Shown here piece after piece: positions 24,336 through 32,873 of a stretch of DNA of 41,209 nucleotides (positions within the stretch are counted from its first letter, which is position 1; every line of letters starts with the position of its first letter). The stretch is from assembly GCA_003163875.1 (NCBI GenBank), contig PLRK01000084.1, forward strand, positions 804 to 42,012. The letters run 5' to 3'. The notes beneath the pieces were generated by a model, which saw nothing but the letters and a program-made list of their open reading frames with translations, had not been told where the DNA came from and ran no database searches. Both the position numbers and the translations under genes were made by a program. The stretch is from Acidimicrobiaceae bacterium. Lineage in GTDB: Bacteria > Actinomycetota > Acidimicrobiia > Acidimicrobiales > RAAP-2.

Positions 24336-25379
24336 GTGAACGTCGACAAGGTGGTACTCGCGGCGCCTCGAGGATTCTGCGCGGGCGTTGAAAAAGCCAT
24401 TAAGGCGTTGGACTGGATGACGAGGGTATTCGAGCCCCCAGTCTTTTGTTATCACGAGATTGTCCACAACCAGTTCGTCGTCGAGCACTTTAAAACCCTC
24501 GGGGTCGTCTTCGTCGACGACGTCGCGCGTGTACCCTACGGCGCGCCAGTGATGTTGAGTGCGCATGGATCGCCTCCCCAAGTGATTGAGACAGCCCGAC
24601 TTTCTGGAGGAACCGTCGTAGATGCGGTGTGTCCGCTGGTAACCAAGGTGCATCACGAATTGAAAGTTCGCGCCAAGAAGGGCTACACCGTGCTCTACGT
24701 TGGTCACGAAGGTCACGAAGAAGCGGTGGGCACGATGGCGGTGGCCCCGAAGTCCGTGCACCTTATCGAGTCGACCGGCGATATCGATAGTCTGGCGCGC
24801 AAGAAGAAGGGCCCCTTCGCGTTGCTTAGTCAAACGACGTTGAGTTTCGACGAGTGGAAACATCTACGCGACTACGCCGAGGCAACGATTCCCGATATCT
24901 GGATGCCCAGTCGAAGCGATCTCTGCTTCGCGACCACAAATCGACAAGCGGCGCTGCGTGCCATTGCGTCCACGGCCGACGCCGTGGTGGTGATTGGATC
25001 GGCGAACTCGTCCAACACCGTCGCTCTCACCGAAGTCGCCAAAGCGGCGGGTTGCCCGAGAGTCATTCGAGTTAACGGCACCTTCGACCTTCCTTCGGAC
25101 CTCGAAGGCACAGTCGCGGTAACTGCGGGAGCGTCCGCACCCGAGTCACTCGTTAATGAGGTTTTGGCGTTCTTGCACCCAGCCAATGGTGTCATCGTGA
25201 ACTCGGTCACCGTGGAGGACGAGTATTTTCCGCCACCACCGGAATTGCGTGAAATTCTCAAGACCCTCTCCGCGATGCTTGACCTGCTGGTCGCGACACC
25301 GACGGTGTCGACCTTTGACAGTCAGGCCGACCGAGAATTCACTGCGGCGCAGGTCTTATCCGCCGTCCAAGCCAAATAG
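24336..25379 (+). CDS. ispH: 4-hydroxy-3-methylbut-2-enyl diphosphate reductase
   Basis: 347-residue iron-sulfur enzyme, last step of the MEP pathway, giving IPP and DMAPP. Cluster cysteines are Cys15 (GFCAGV), Cys99 (DAVCPLVTKVH) and Cys197 (SDLCFATTNRQ). Substrate residues appear in HEIVHN, LSAHGS and GHEGHEEA. The GTG at 24336 starts just before the conserved VVLAAPRGFC; the frame stays open upstream, but that would run into the divergent DUF512 gene. HD and glycosyltransferase genes follow in the same direction. Confidence 0.96.
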   Translation: MNVDKVVLAAPRGFCAGVEKAIKALDWMTRVFEPPVFCYHEIVHNQFVVEHFKTLGVVFVDDVARVPYGAPVMLSAHGSPPQVIETARLSGGTVVDAVCPLVTKVHHELKVRAKKGYTVLYVGHEGHEEAVGTMAVAPKSVHLIESTGDIDSLARKKKGPFALLSQTTLSFDEWKHLRDYAEATIPDIWMPSRSDLCFATTNRQAALRAIASTADAVVVIGSANSSNTVALTEVAKAAGCPRVIRVNGTFDLPSDLEGTVAVTAGASAPESLVNEVLAFLHPANGVIVNSVTVEDEYFPPPPELREILKTLSAMLDLLVATPTVSTFDSQADREFTAAQVLSAVQAK

Positions 25380-25390
25380 CTCGGTACCGC

Positions 25391-25396
25391 TAGAAT
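25391..25396 (+). promoter_or_regulatory. Candidate -10 box of the HD-domain gene (TAGAAT)
   Basis: TAGAAT, five of six to TATAAT, ends 6 nt before GTG 25403, again with no ribosome site. It would allow transcription independent of ispH. Confidence 0.45.
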
Positions 25397-25402
25397 CTCG
25401 CT

Positions 25403-25948
25403 GTGAGTTCTTTTGCGAGCATGGATGTCTCGACACGCGAACAGTGGATGACCATCGTCGAAGAAACGATCGTCGCCCAGCCACGCGTGGGCCAACAAGT
25501 CCTTTCTATGGTGAAGGGGCTCAGCGATATCACCGATGGCTTCTCCGTCGACCAAATGCAGCACGCTTTGCAAACCGCGACCCGCGCCGAACGCGACGGC
25601 GCCGACGAAGAGGTCATCGTCGCCTCGCTCCTGCACGACGTTGGCAAGCTGATCTCGGTGCCGAATCATCCAAAGATCGCCGCAGAGATATTGAAGCCCT
25701 ACGTGCGCCACGAGGTCTACTGCATGGTTTCGTACCATCAGGACTTCCAGGGTCGGTATTACTACGAGTACTTAGGGATGGACCCGAATCTGCGCGAGCA
25801 ACACGTGGGTGAACCGTGGTACCAACTCGCCGAACAGTTTGCTGATCATTGGGATCAGAAGGCGTTCGATCCCACGTACGACGCGGAACCACTCGAACAC
25901 TTTGAGCCAATGGTGCTGCGCGTGTTCGCCAACGCGAAATCCTTATAG
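25403..25948 (+). CDS. HD-domain protein resembling PhnZ/inositol oxygenase-type diiron enzymes
   Basis: 181 residues. The HD-superfamily ligands can be placed as His54 (QHALQTA), His78-Asp79 (LLHDVGK), His89, His103 (VRHE, with His112 as an alternative) and Asp151 (DHWDQKAFDP). The HALQTAT opening, six-ligand spacing and W-D motif near the end resemble the mixed-valent diiron oxygenases PhnZ, TmpB and MIOX more than classical HD nucleotide hydrolases. That is by eye only. The GTG at 25403 is 6 nt after TAGAAT; the next gene begins 8 nt after its stop. No phosphonate or inositol genes are nearby. The substrate is unknown. Confidence 0.75.
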   Translation: MSSFASMDVSTREQWMTIVEETIVAQPRVGQQVLSMVKGLSDITDGFSVDQMQHALQTATRAERDGADEEVIVASLLHDVGKLISVPNHPKIAAEILKPYVRHEVYCMVSYHQDFQGRYYYEYLGMDPNLREQHVGEPWYQLAEQFADHWDQKAFDPTYDAEPLEHFEPMVLRVFANAKSL

Positions 25949-25956
25949 GGAGCACG

Positions 25957-26757
25957 ATGGCCAGCCAAAACCTTGAGAAGCGCCGGAGCACGCGACTTCG
26001 CGCGTACGCGATTCAACAAGCGCTCGCGCGCCTCGAGAGTGAGCGACCGGGGTTCGAACCCGAAGCCGTCGTCGCGTCGATCTGCGCCTACGAGGAAGAG
26101 GGCAACATCGGTGGCGTCCTCGAGAAGATGCCGAGTTCGATTGATGGCAAGCCCTACACCACATTGGTCGTCGTGGACGGTGGCGATGACCGTACGGCCG
26201 AGATTGCGCGTTCCTTTCCGGGTGTCGCGGTCATTGAGTTCCCTGTGAATCTTGGTCACGGCGTAGCGCTGCAAGTAACGTATCGCTACTGCATTGAGCA
26301 CCAGGTGAACTACGTCGTCACCCTTGACGCCGACGGCCAGAACGATCCGGCGGAAATCCCTCAAGTTCTCGCGCCGCTCTTGAACGACACTGCTGACTTC
26401 GTCGTCGCGAGTCGACGCCTCGGCGTCGACAAGACCACGGACCGGTTTCGAAAGAGTGGCGTATTCTTCTTCTCCTTCATCATGAACCGAATGACGGGCG
26501 CCAAACTGACCGACACCTCAACGGGCTATCGAGGACTGCGCGTCACGATGCTCGCGGACGTCATCGATCGACTCACGCAAGAGCAATATCAAACGGCCGA
26601 ACTCTTGATCACCTGTCTCAAGCGTGGATGGCGCGCGTCCGAGGTGCCGACCATTTGGTATCCGCGTCATTCGGGCACCACCAAAAAGGGCAAGAATTGG
26701 CTCTTCGGCTTTCGTTACGCCAGAGTTGTCTTCGGCACCTGGTGGCGTGAACGCTAG
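25957..26757 (+). CDS. Family 2 glycosyltransferase (polyprenyl-phosphate mannosyltransferase-like)
   Basis: 266-residue GT-A enzyme. A basic, helical N-terminus of about 36 residues precedes ASICAYEEEGNI, the usual start of the fold. The nucleotide-sugar site is VVVDGGDDRT; the metal motif DAD is at 124-126 in TLDADGQNDP; TSTGYRGL and AELLITCLKRG follow. The shape matches dolichol/polyprenyl-phosphate hexosyltransferases, with no membrane domain. The ATG has AGGGAG upstream. Its stop overlaps that of plsC (CTAG). The lipid acceptor is inferred; ispH upstream supplies isoprenoid precursors generally. Confidence 0.85.
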   Translation: MASQNLEKRRSTRLRAYAIQQALARLESERPGFEPEAVVASICAYEEEGNIGGVLEKMPSSIDGKPYTTLVVVDGGDDRTAEIARSFPGVAVIEFPVNLGHGVALQVTYRYCIEHQVNYVVTLDADGQNDPAEIPQVLAPLLNDTADFVVASRRLGVDKTTDRFRKSGVFFFSFIMNRMTGAKLTDTSTGYRGLRVTMLADVIDRLTQEQYQTAELLITCLKRGWRASEVPTIWYPRHSGTTKKGKNWLFGFRYARVVFGTWWRER

Positions 26758-27416
26758 GTGAGCCCCATGCTCTGGCGGTACACCCTCTCGAGCGCAACAC
26801 GTAATTCTTCGCTTTTGGCACTGACCGCCGAACGCGCGACGCGACCTTCGGACGAGGGTGGCGCGATGGGTGAACCAACGACAATGCGAATCTTTGAAGG
26901 TCGTGGAAACTTCGCGCCCACGGGCATTGCCTTCTCGCTTCCCCCGATGCCAACGGGCACGACCGTGGCACCAGTCCTTGCCGCGATGAACATGGCGCCA
27001 TCATGTAACGGCTTCACCTCGAGGCCTTCTTGCCTCGTGCCTTCGGGGAATAACACCAGAGCCCGACCTTGACGCAGTACGTCTTCGGCCGACGCCATCG
27101 ATTCGCGGTCCGCGCTTCCCCGCCGTACCGGAAACGCGCCTAGTTGTCCGAGCAATGATCCGAAGAGGGAATTGTGAAACAACGATTCCTTCGCCATGAA
27201 AAACACCTTGCGCGGCGAGATGAAGAGCGTGAACGCGAAGTCCACGTTAGAGCGATGGATGGGTGCAATCAGGACGGGTCCTTCGAGCGGAATATTCTCG
27301 GCACCGACAACGACCGGGCGAAAGAGCATTCTCGCGAGCAAACTCAAAAGCCGAGCCGCGAAGCGGTAGACCAGCGTTCGATTCGGATTGAGCGTTACTT
27401 GATGTTCTTCAGGCAT
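26754..27416 (-). CDS. plsC: 1-acyl-sn-glycerol-3-phosphate acyltransferase (PlsC family)
   Basis: 220-residue acyltransferase that makes phosphatidic acid from lysophosphatidic acid. The HX4D catalytic motif reads HRSNVD, the glycerophosphate site is FPEGTR, and VVPVGIGGSEKAMP is the usual late block. A hydrophobic N-terminal stretch (LLSLLARMLF) may anchor it to the membrane. The ATG overlaps the cmk 3' end by 22 nt; this cmk-plsC pairing is common. The exact acceptor cannot be told from sequence. Confidence 0.9.
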   Translation of the reverse strand: MPEEHQVTLNPNRTLVYRFAARLLSLLARMLFRPVVVGAENIPLEGPVLIAPIHRSNVDFAFTLFISPRKVFFMAKESLFHNSLFGSLLGQLGAFPVRRGSADRESMASAEDVLRQGRALVLFPEGTRQEGLEVKPLHDGAMFIAARTGATVVPVGIGGSEKAMPVGAKFPRPSKIRIVVGSPIAPPSSEGRVARSAVSAKSEELRVALERVYRQSMGLT

Positions 27417-28018
27417 TCAACAATCTCCCCCACCACCTCATGCACGTCGCGACCCGTCGTGTCTATCACGAGCGCGTCGGGCGCCTGGCGAAGAGGCGAC
27501 GCTTCTCGTGTTGAGTCGGCAATGTCACGTCGCGCCACGGAAGCAACACCCTCCTCGCCACGTCGCCGAGAACGTTCGTCAAGCGAAGCGGTCAGATACA
27601 CCTTCAGAGTCGCATTCGGGAACACCACCGTCGTAATGTCACGGCCTTCGACAACCGTGCCAGTGAGCTGCGCGTCAGCGATCTCACGCTGGCGCCCTAC
27701 CATCGAAGCGCGCACCAATGGATTCGCCGCAACGACCGAGACGGCGAGATTGATGGGTTCACTCCGGATCTCATCTTCGACATCGCGATCGTTCACTCGG
27801 ATTCGTGGCAACGTGTCAATTCGTGCATCGCGCGCCAGTAGGGCCATGGCGTTTGCGTCGTGCACGTCGATACCTTGATAGAGCGCCTCGCTCGTCAGCG
27901 CGCGATACATCGCGCCCGTATCGAGAAACGACCAGCCGAGGGCTTGAGCGACCGCGCGCGCGACCGTCGACTTACCGGAACCCGCGGGGCCATCGATCGC
28001 GATGATGTCACGACTCAT
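27395..28018 (-). CDS. cmk: Cytidylate kinase
   Basis: 207-residue kinase phosphorylating CMP and dCMP. The P-loop GPAGSGKST lies at about 9-17, followed by FLDTGAMYRALT (CMP site), VVEGRDITTVVFP and LTASLDERSRRR. The ATG at 28018 overlaps the aroA stop (ATGA), which fixes the start; an open upstream extension lies within aroA. Length is typical. Confidence 0.96.
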   Translation of the reverse strand: MSRDIIAIDGPAGSGKSTVARAVAQALGWSFLDTGAMYRALTSEALYQGIDVHDANAMALLARDARIDTLPRIRVNDRDVEDEIRSEPINLAVSVVAANPLVRASMVGRQREIADAQLTGTVVEGRDITTVVFPNATLKVYLTASLDERSRRRGEEGVASVARRDIADSTREASPLRQAPDALVIDTTGRDVHEVVGEIVECLKNIK

Positions 28019-29301
28019 TGCAACGCCGCTAAATCGCCGAAGAAGTGTGGATAGCTCGACGCCACGGTGGCTGAACCGGCGATCCGGCACCCGGACCCCG
28101 CTGATCCCGCGACGGCCGCCGCCATTACCATCCGGTGATCGAGTCCCGCGTCGATTTCGAAGGTGGAAAACTTCTCGGCACCGCCAATGCCCTCGACGAA
28201 GAAGTCATCACCGTCGCTCCAAACACGACAACCAAGTCTGCGCGATAGCTCCATCGATCCCTCGAACCGGTCCGACTCCTTGATTCGTAATTCGTTCATC
28301 TGTCGAAACGCACTTACACCTGTAGCGGCCGAGGCAGCCACCACGAGGATGGGCACTTCGTCGACCGAAGGGATCTCCCTTGAATGTATCTCCGTCGCCA
28401 CAAGCGCCGAGCTCGAGACCGCAAGCGAGAGGTGTGTCCCGCGATGTTCCGACTCAATGGTTGCGCCCATGCGTTGTAAAACTCCCACGAACCCCGTGCG
28501 CTCTGGTGACGCGTCAATGTCAATAATGTTTAGTACTGCGTCGCGATGTACCGCACCGAGCACGCAGAAGAATGCGGCTTGCGACGGATCACCAGGTACC
28601 GTCCAGTGGCATGCCTCGGGTCGTCCGGGATGCAGTGTGACGCGTCGACCCTGAGCGACGTCGTCGCTCTCGACGTTGATGCCGGCACTTCGAAACATGT
28701 CCTCAGTAGTCGAGCGAGTGCGAACGTCTTCGAGCACGCTCGACACCCCCTGCGCGACGAGACCCGCGAACAAGATTGACGATTTGACCTGGGCACTCGC
28801 GTGAGGAACGTGATAATCAATTGCGCGCAGCGTCGATCGACCCTGAACGTGCAAGGGCGCCGTGACTGATTTCCCACGACCTTGCACGAGTGCGCCCATC
28901 AGTTCGAGTGGTATCGCGACCCGGTCCATCGGACGTTGTGACAAGGACGCGTCGCCCACAAGATCATGGTCGCCGTGTATGGAACTGACGAGACCCGTGA
29001 GCAAACGCATGGTGGTTCCCGAGTTTCCACAGTCCAAAGGTGCTATCGCCGCTCGGAGTCCCTCTTCGGGGCCCGTGACGAACACGACGGAACCATCACG
29101 CTCAACGTGAGCACCGAGTTGTTCCATGATCATCGCACTTGACGCAACGTCATTCCCTGTTGAAAGTCCCTCAATACGACTCGTGCCGTCCGCGAGCGCG
29201 GAGATCATCAAAGCACGATGTGACGTGCTCTTGTCGCCCGGTACGCGCACGACACCTCTGAGCTGGTGAGCGTGCTCAATGGACACATTGTCGCTCGTCA
29301 T
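28015..29301 (-). CDS. aroA: 3-phosphoshikimate 1-carboxyvinyltransferase (EPSP synthase)
   Basis: 428-residue shikimate-pathway enzyme joining PEP to shikimate 3-phosphate. The substrate lysine is Lys24 in PGDKSTSHRAL. CGNSGTTMRLL is the PEP-binding stretch. SSILFAGL, VPGDPSQAAFF, DEVPILVVAA and RIKESDRF are the other conserved blocks. The ATG overlaps the tyrA stop in ATGA. With aroH and tyrA directly upstream, three aromatic amino-acid steps share this transcript. Confidence 0.96.
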   Translation of the reverse strand: MTSDNVSIEHAHQLRGVVRVPGDKSTSHRALMISALADGTSRIEGLSTGNDVASSAMIMEQLGAHVERDGSVVFVTGPEEGLRAAIAPLDCGNSGTTMRLLTGLVSSIHGDHDLVGDASLSQRPMDRVAIPLELMGALVQGRGKSVTAPLHVQGRSTLRAIDYHVPHASAQVKSSILFAGLVAQGVSSVLEDVRTRSTTEDMFRSAGINVESDDVAQGRRVTLHPGRPEACHWTVPGDPSQAAFFCVLGAVHRDAVLNIIDIDASPERTGFVGVLQRMGATIESEHRGTHLSLAVSSSALVATEIHSREIPSVDEVPILVVAASAATGVSAFRQMNELRIKESDRFEGSMELSRRLGCRVWSDGDDFFVEGIGGAEKFSTFEIDAGLDHRMVMAAAVAGSAGSGCRIAGSATVASSYPHFFGDLAALQ

Positions 29302-30368
29302 TCTTGCACCACGTTGAAACCGAGCGTCAACAATGCATCGAGGAGCAACGATGCCTGCGCACTGTCAACGGCGAGGAGCAAGGTACCTCCGATGCCTTCG
29401 ATTCCGTGGGCGATTTCAATGTCGTAGATGTTCACCAGCAATTCTGAAGCGGCTCGCGTCACCGACGCCAAGACACCGGGTTGGTCCGCGACACCCACGC
29501 GCAGATACGTGAGATTTTCTGAACTCAACGCGCGTCCAGGCAACGTACGACGAGCCTCCGACGCGCTGGCAAGACTCTCTTCGATGATGTCCCTCGACTC
29601 GTCGGCGATGGCGATACGTAGATTTTCCAATCGCTTCTCTAACGCGACCAGAGTGTCGGTGACGGCGTCGCGATTTTCGAACAGTACGTCGGGCCAGATC
29701 GACGGGTCACCGGCAGCGATGCGGGTCATGTCACGAAAACCCCCCGCGGCGAGTTGGAGCAGGACCGCATCAGTTTGGGCGGTGAAGGCTGCTTCGTTCA
29801 TGAGTGCACCAGCGAGTAGGTGGGGCACGTGGCTGGCGATCGCGACCAGGCGGTCATGATCGTCGGCGCGTACCCCAACGACGTTGGCTCCAATCTCGCG
29901 AAGCACGCCGTGCAGTGCGATGTAGGTCTCGGGCTTGGTCATGTCAGTCGGCGTCAAGATCCAATTGCAGCCTTGGAACAGATCCGCCTTCGCGCCCTTG
30001 AGTCCTCGACGCTCTGATCCCGCCATGGGATGGCCACCCACGAAGCGAGGGTCGAGCACGTCACGCACGATCGAACCTTTGACACCCGCGACGTCGCTCA
30101 CCACCAGGGAGGGATTGCGAAATGAATGCAGCAATGAATTCGCGATCTCGGCCACGCTTCCGGCGGGTGTCGCGACGAACAAGAGCGTGTGCTCGTCGCT
30201 CAGTGTGAAATCGACGATGACTCCTTCATCAAGTGCCGCCGCTCGGACACGAGGGTCCGCGTCATCACCACTCACCAGCCAGCCAACTTCACCAAGGGCC
30301 TTGGCGAGCGACGCGCCGATGAGACCGAGACCTACGACGTAGGCCTGGCGGCTATTCAGGGAGGTCAT
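29298..30368 (-). CDS. tyrA: Prephenate dehydrogenase with C-terminal ACT domain
   Basis: 356-residue NAD(P)-dependent enzyme on the tyrosine branch. The Rossmann motif GLGLIGAS is at 13-20. HPMAGSERRG, CNWILTP and ASHVPHLLAGAL are catalytic-domain blocks. Residues about 285-356 form an ACT domain (VADQPGVLASVTRAA), likely sensing tyrosine. ATG 30368 is chosen because the fold begins nine residues later; it overlaps aroH by 17 nt, and an ATG at 30386 is possible. Arogenate instead of prephenate as substrate cannot be excluded. Confidence 0.93.
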   Translation of the reverse strand: MTSLNSRQAYVVGLGLIGASLAKALGEVGWLVSGDDADPRVRAAALDEGVIVDFTLSDEHTLLFVATPAGSVAEIANSLLHSFRNPSLVVSDVAGVKGSIVRDVLDPRFVGGHPMAGSERRGLKGAKADLFQGCNWILTPTDMTKPETYIALHGVLREIGANVVGVRADDHDRLVAIASHVPHLLAGALMNEAAFTAQTDAVLLQLAAGGFRDMTRIAAGDPSIWPDVLFENRDAVTDTLVALEKRLENLRIAIADESRDIIEESLASASEARRTLPGRALSSENLTYLRVGVADQPGVLASVTRAASELLVNIYDIEIAHGIEGIGGTLLLAVDSAQASLLLDALLTLGFNVVQE

Positions 30369-30723
30369 CACGAAGCGACTGGGCATGTCGTAAGTACACG
30401 TGGTGTATCTCGGATCGCGCACGAGAGCTGTAGACGTGCATCATGATGCGTACGACGCGCGCCATCGCTCCCGGAACAGCGATCTCGCTCGCGCACATGA
30501 GCGGCACGTCACCGAATCCCACGCCGCGCGCTGACGCGGCGGGAAACATGGACGTGAGATCGGGCGTCGTCGTGAACAACACGCTCACCACGTCATCGTG
30601 ATGCAGATCGTTGCGCGTCAACATCGCGACAATCAATTCTTGAGTGACCACGGTGATCTCCTCGGGCGTGTCAACTGAGCACGTGCTCGCTCCCCTGATC
30701 GCGTGCAACATGGGCGAAGTCAT
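30352..30723 (-). CDS. aroH: Chorismate mutase, AroH type
   Basis: 123-residue enzyme rearranging chorismate to prephenate. It aligns by eye with the Bacillus AroH trimer, not with helical AroQ enzymes. Active-site matches are Arg10, Phe60, Arg66, Cys77, Glu80, Arg92 and Tyr110 (in IRGAST, TPDLTSMFPA, PLMCASE, VVRIMMH and HHVYLRHA). The ATG overlaps the rluB stop in ATGA and the gene end overlaps tyrA, its metabolic successor. Confidence 0.94.
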   Translation of the reverse strand: MTSPMLHAIRGASTCSVDTPEEITVVTQELIVAMLTRNDLHHDDVVSVLFTTTPDLTSMFPAASARGVGFGDVPLMCASEIAVPGAMARVVRIMMHVYSSRARSEIHHVYLRHAQSLRDDLPE

Positions 30724-31460
30724 GATGGCATCGTAGATGCGATTTCGTCGGTCATCCCGACGGCTTCCATCAAACGTCGTACTTCGCTGAGTGACAATTG
30801 TCGAAAGGAACCGGGACTCAACGTGGCGTCTTGCAAAGGCCCAATCCTCGTACGTACGAGGCGCGTCACGTCATGACCAATCGCCGAGCACATGCGACGT
30901 ACCTGTCGGTTTCTTCCTTCGTGGATCACGATTCGCAGGAGACCTTCGCTCACCCGGCTCACTTGCGCGGGACTGGTGATCCCGTCGTCGAGTTCCACGC
31001 CTTCGCGTAAACGTCGGATCGCACCGGGTGACGGATCGCCCTCGACACGTGCCAGATACTCCTTGGAGATACCCGAACTCGGGTGCGTCAAGAGATGCGC
31101 GAGTCGGCCGTCGTTGGTCAAAATAATCAGCCCCTCGGTGTTCATATCGAGTCGTCCTACCGGGAAAATTCGAACAGGTGATTCGACGAGGTCGAGCACC
31201 GTTGAGCGTCCCTGAGGATCAGACGCGGTCGTCACGACGCCGTCAGGCTTGTTCAAGAGAAAATACACCATGTTCTGCGCCGTGGGCGCCAAGGCACCAT
31301 CAACGCAGATCACTTGTCGATCGGGATGCACTCGATTTCCGAGTTCGGCGATTCTCCCATCAACGGTCACGCGGCCTTCGGTGATCAGAATCTCACACGA
31401 ACGTCGTGAACCGAAACCGGCGCGCGCCAGTGTCTTTTGGAGGCGCTCCCCCTCGTCCAA
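30720..31460 (-). CDS. rluB: Ribosomal large-subunit pseudouridine synthase B-type
   Basis: 246 residues. An N-terminal S4 RNA-binding domain (LQKTLARAGFGSRRSCE) precedes an RsuA/RluB/E/F catalytic domain. Asp105 in VGRLDMNTEGL is the nucleophile; KEYLARV and HEGRNRQVRRM are family blocks. TTG at 31460 is the start: GGAGG lies 8 nt upstream inside scpB, the scpB TAA directly precedes it, and no ATG/GTG is close. Modification of 23S rRNA is likely; the exact site is by family. Confidence 0.92.
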   Translation of the reverse strand: MDEGERLQKTLARAGFGSRRSCEILITEGRVTVDGRIAELGNRVHPDRQVICVDGALAPTAQNMVYFLLNKPDGVVTTASDPQGRSTVLDLVESPVRIFPVGRLDMNTEGLIILTNDGRLAHLLTHPSSGISKEYLARVEGDPSPGAIRRLREGVELDDGITSPAQVSRVSEGLLRIVIHEGRNRQVRRMCSAIGHDVTRLVRTRIGPLQDATLSPGSFRQLSLSEVRRLMEAVGMTDEIASTMPS

Positions 31461-32051
31461 TTACGCGTCCTCCGCCAATTCGAGCGCACTCTCGAAGAGC
31501 TCCTCGGCAATTTCGTTCGCCGTCTCGACGGGAGGCATGAACTCTTCGATTGGTGGAAGATCCGCAATCGACGCGAGTCCCATCCGATCGAGAAAAAGTT
31601 CGGTGGTGCCGTAGAGAATGGGCAGTCCCGGACCCGACGCACGACCTTTCTCTTCGATGTAGCCGCGCTGTTCAAGCAATCGCACGACGCCGTCGACGTT
31701 GACACCGCGCAGTGCAGTGATCTGCGCGCGAGAAATTGGTTGGCGATAGGCAATGATCGCGAGCGTCTCGAGCGCGGCGGAACTGAGCCGGTGCGAAACG
31801 TCTCGGTTCGCAAATTTTGTGACCCACTGGGCGACGTCAGGAGCGGACTGCATGACCCAACCACTCGCAAGCTCGGCAAGTTGAAAACCTCGGCTCTCTT
31901 CCGCGTATTCACTGCGCAGCTGGCGAAGCGCATTGCCGACGACGTCAGCGTCTTCGTCAACGACGTCGGCTAACTCTTCCGCCGTGATTGGTTCGAGTGC
32001 GACAGTGAGCATCGCTTCGAGCTTCTGTTCCAAAGAGTTCTCAGCCCTCAT
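31461..32051 (-). CDS. scpB: Segregation and condensation protein B
   Basis: 196-residue winged-helix protein, partner of ScpA in the SMC condensin that organises and segregates chromosomes. LEAMLTVALEPITAEELAD opens the first domain. SSAALETLAIIAYRQPISRAQI and ALRGVNVDGVVRLLEQRGYI are diagnostic. ATG 32051 overlaps scpA by 11 nt. A longer frame upstream lies in scpA. An acidic tail of about 35 residues follows. Confidence 0.94.
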   Translation of the reverse strand: MRAENSLEQKLEAMLTVALEPITAEELADVVDEDADVVGNALRQLRSEYAEESRGFQLAELASGWVMQSAPDVAQWVTKFANRDVSHRLSSAALETLAIIAYRQPISRAQITALRGVNVDGVVRLLEQRGYIEEKGRASGPGLPILYGTTELFLDRMGLASIADLPPIEEFMPPVETANEIAEELFESALELAEDA

Positions 32052-32817
32052 AACTATCCACCCTTCCAAGATCGAGTGACGATTCGGCGTCGAGCCATTC
32101 GATTTGGACGTCGCCAAAGGTCGCTCCCTGGCCCAAGTCGATGAGACCAAGTTTGCAAAGTTCTAAGAGGGCAAGAAAATGGACGATCACTTCGATTCGA
32201 CTCTGCAGATTCGCCGTGAGAGCGCGAAACGAGAGCCGACCCATCGAAGGCAGACGTTGGGACAGAGCGACAACCGTTTCAGCGACCGTGACGGCGTCGA
32301 CGGTTACGTGATTGAGTCGTACCACCGGAACAGGCTTTTCCTCGATGCCGCGCAGGTAGGCGCCAGCGAGTAGTGCCGTCGTCACTCCCGCGAGCAGGTC
32401 AGGGGGCGTGACCACGAAGCCATCATCGACGCCGCGCAGACGAGGAAATGACCGGCTCGCCCGCTCAAAGAGCGACACGAACGCATCGGCGAGGGCCGAG
32501 TAGGTACGAAGCTCCAAGAGTCGCGCGAGCAAGACATCGCGCTCCTCCCAGCCCACGAATTCCTCGTCGGGCTCAGTGCTGTCACGACCAGGCAGAAGGC
32601 GCTGGCTCTTCATTTCGAGAAGAATCGACGCCACGAGCAAGAATTCCGATAAGTCGTCGGTGGCGAGTTGCACCGTTTCGTCGCGTAGCACCGCGACGAA
32701 TTCATCGACCAGTGGGGCCAGTGGTACGTCCAAAATGTCCATCTCGTGGCTGTTAATGAGGTGCAACAACAGTTCCACCGGGCCGCTGAAGGACGGCGTC
32801 GTCACGACGAAGGTCAC
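32041..32817 (-). CDS. scpA: Segregation and condensation protein A
   Basis: 258-residue kleisin bridging the SMC heads. FSGPVELLLHLINSHEMDILDVP is split here by eye into the SMC-neck-binding helix and linker; LLVASILLEMKSQRLLP is the second hallmark. A C-terminal winged helix reads VIVHFLALLELCKLGLI. GTG 32817 is the start: TAGAGT lies 6 nt upstream and there is no ribosome site. First gene of scpA-scpB-rluB-aroH-tyrA-aroA-cmk-plsC. smc is not in the window, nor is the parA often next to it. Confidence 0.94.
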   Translation of the reverse strand: MTFVVTTPSFSGPVELLLHLINSHEMDILDVPLAPLVDEFVAVLRDETVQLATDDLSEFLLVASILLEMKSQRLLPGRDSTEPDEEFVGWEERDVLLARLLELRTYSALADAFVSLFERASRSFPRLRGVDDGFVVTPPDLLAGVTTALLAGAYLRGIEEKPVPVVRLNHVTVDAVTVAETVVALSQRLPSMGRLSFRALTANLQSRIEVIVHFLALLELCKLGLIDLGQGATFGDVQIEWLDAESSLDLGRVDSYEG

Positions 32818-32823
32818 GGACCA

Positions 32824-32829
32824 ACTCTA
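32824..32829 (-). promoter_or_regulatory. Candidate -10 box of the scpA superoperon (TAGAGT)
   Basis: TAGAGT on the minus strand ends 6 nt before GTG 32817; no ribosome site intervenes, so a leaderless mRNA is likely. Confidence 0.45.
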
Positions 32830-32861
32830 GTTCGTGGCCTTAGGAGAAGGAGGTGCTCGCC

Positions 32862-32867
32862 TAACAT
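32862..32867 (+). promoter_or_regulatory. Candidate -10 box of trpS (TAACAT)
   Basis: TAACAT ends 6 nt before ATG 32874. An AGGAGAAGGAGG tract 20 nt upstream is too far to be a standard ribosome site, which favours leaderless initiation. Confidence 0.4.
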
Positions 32868-32873
32868 TGAGTG

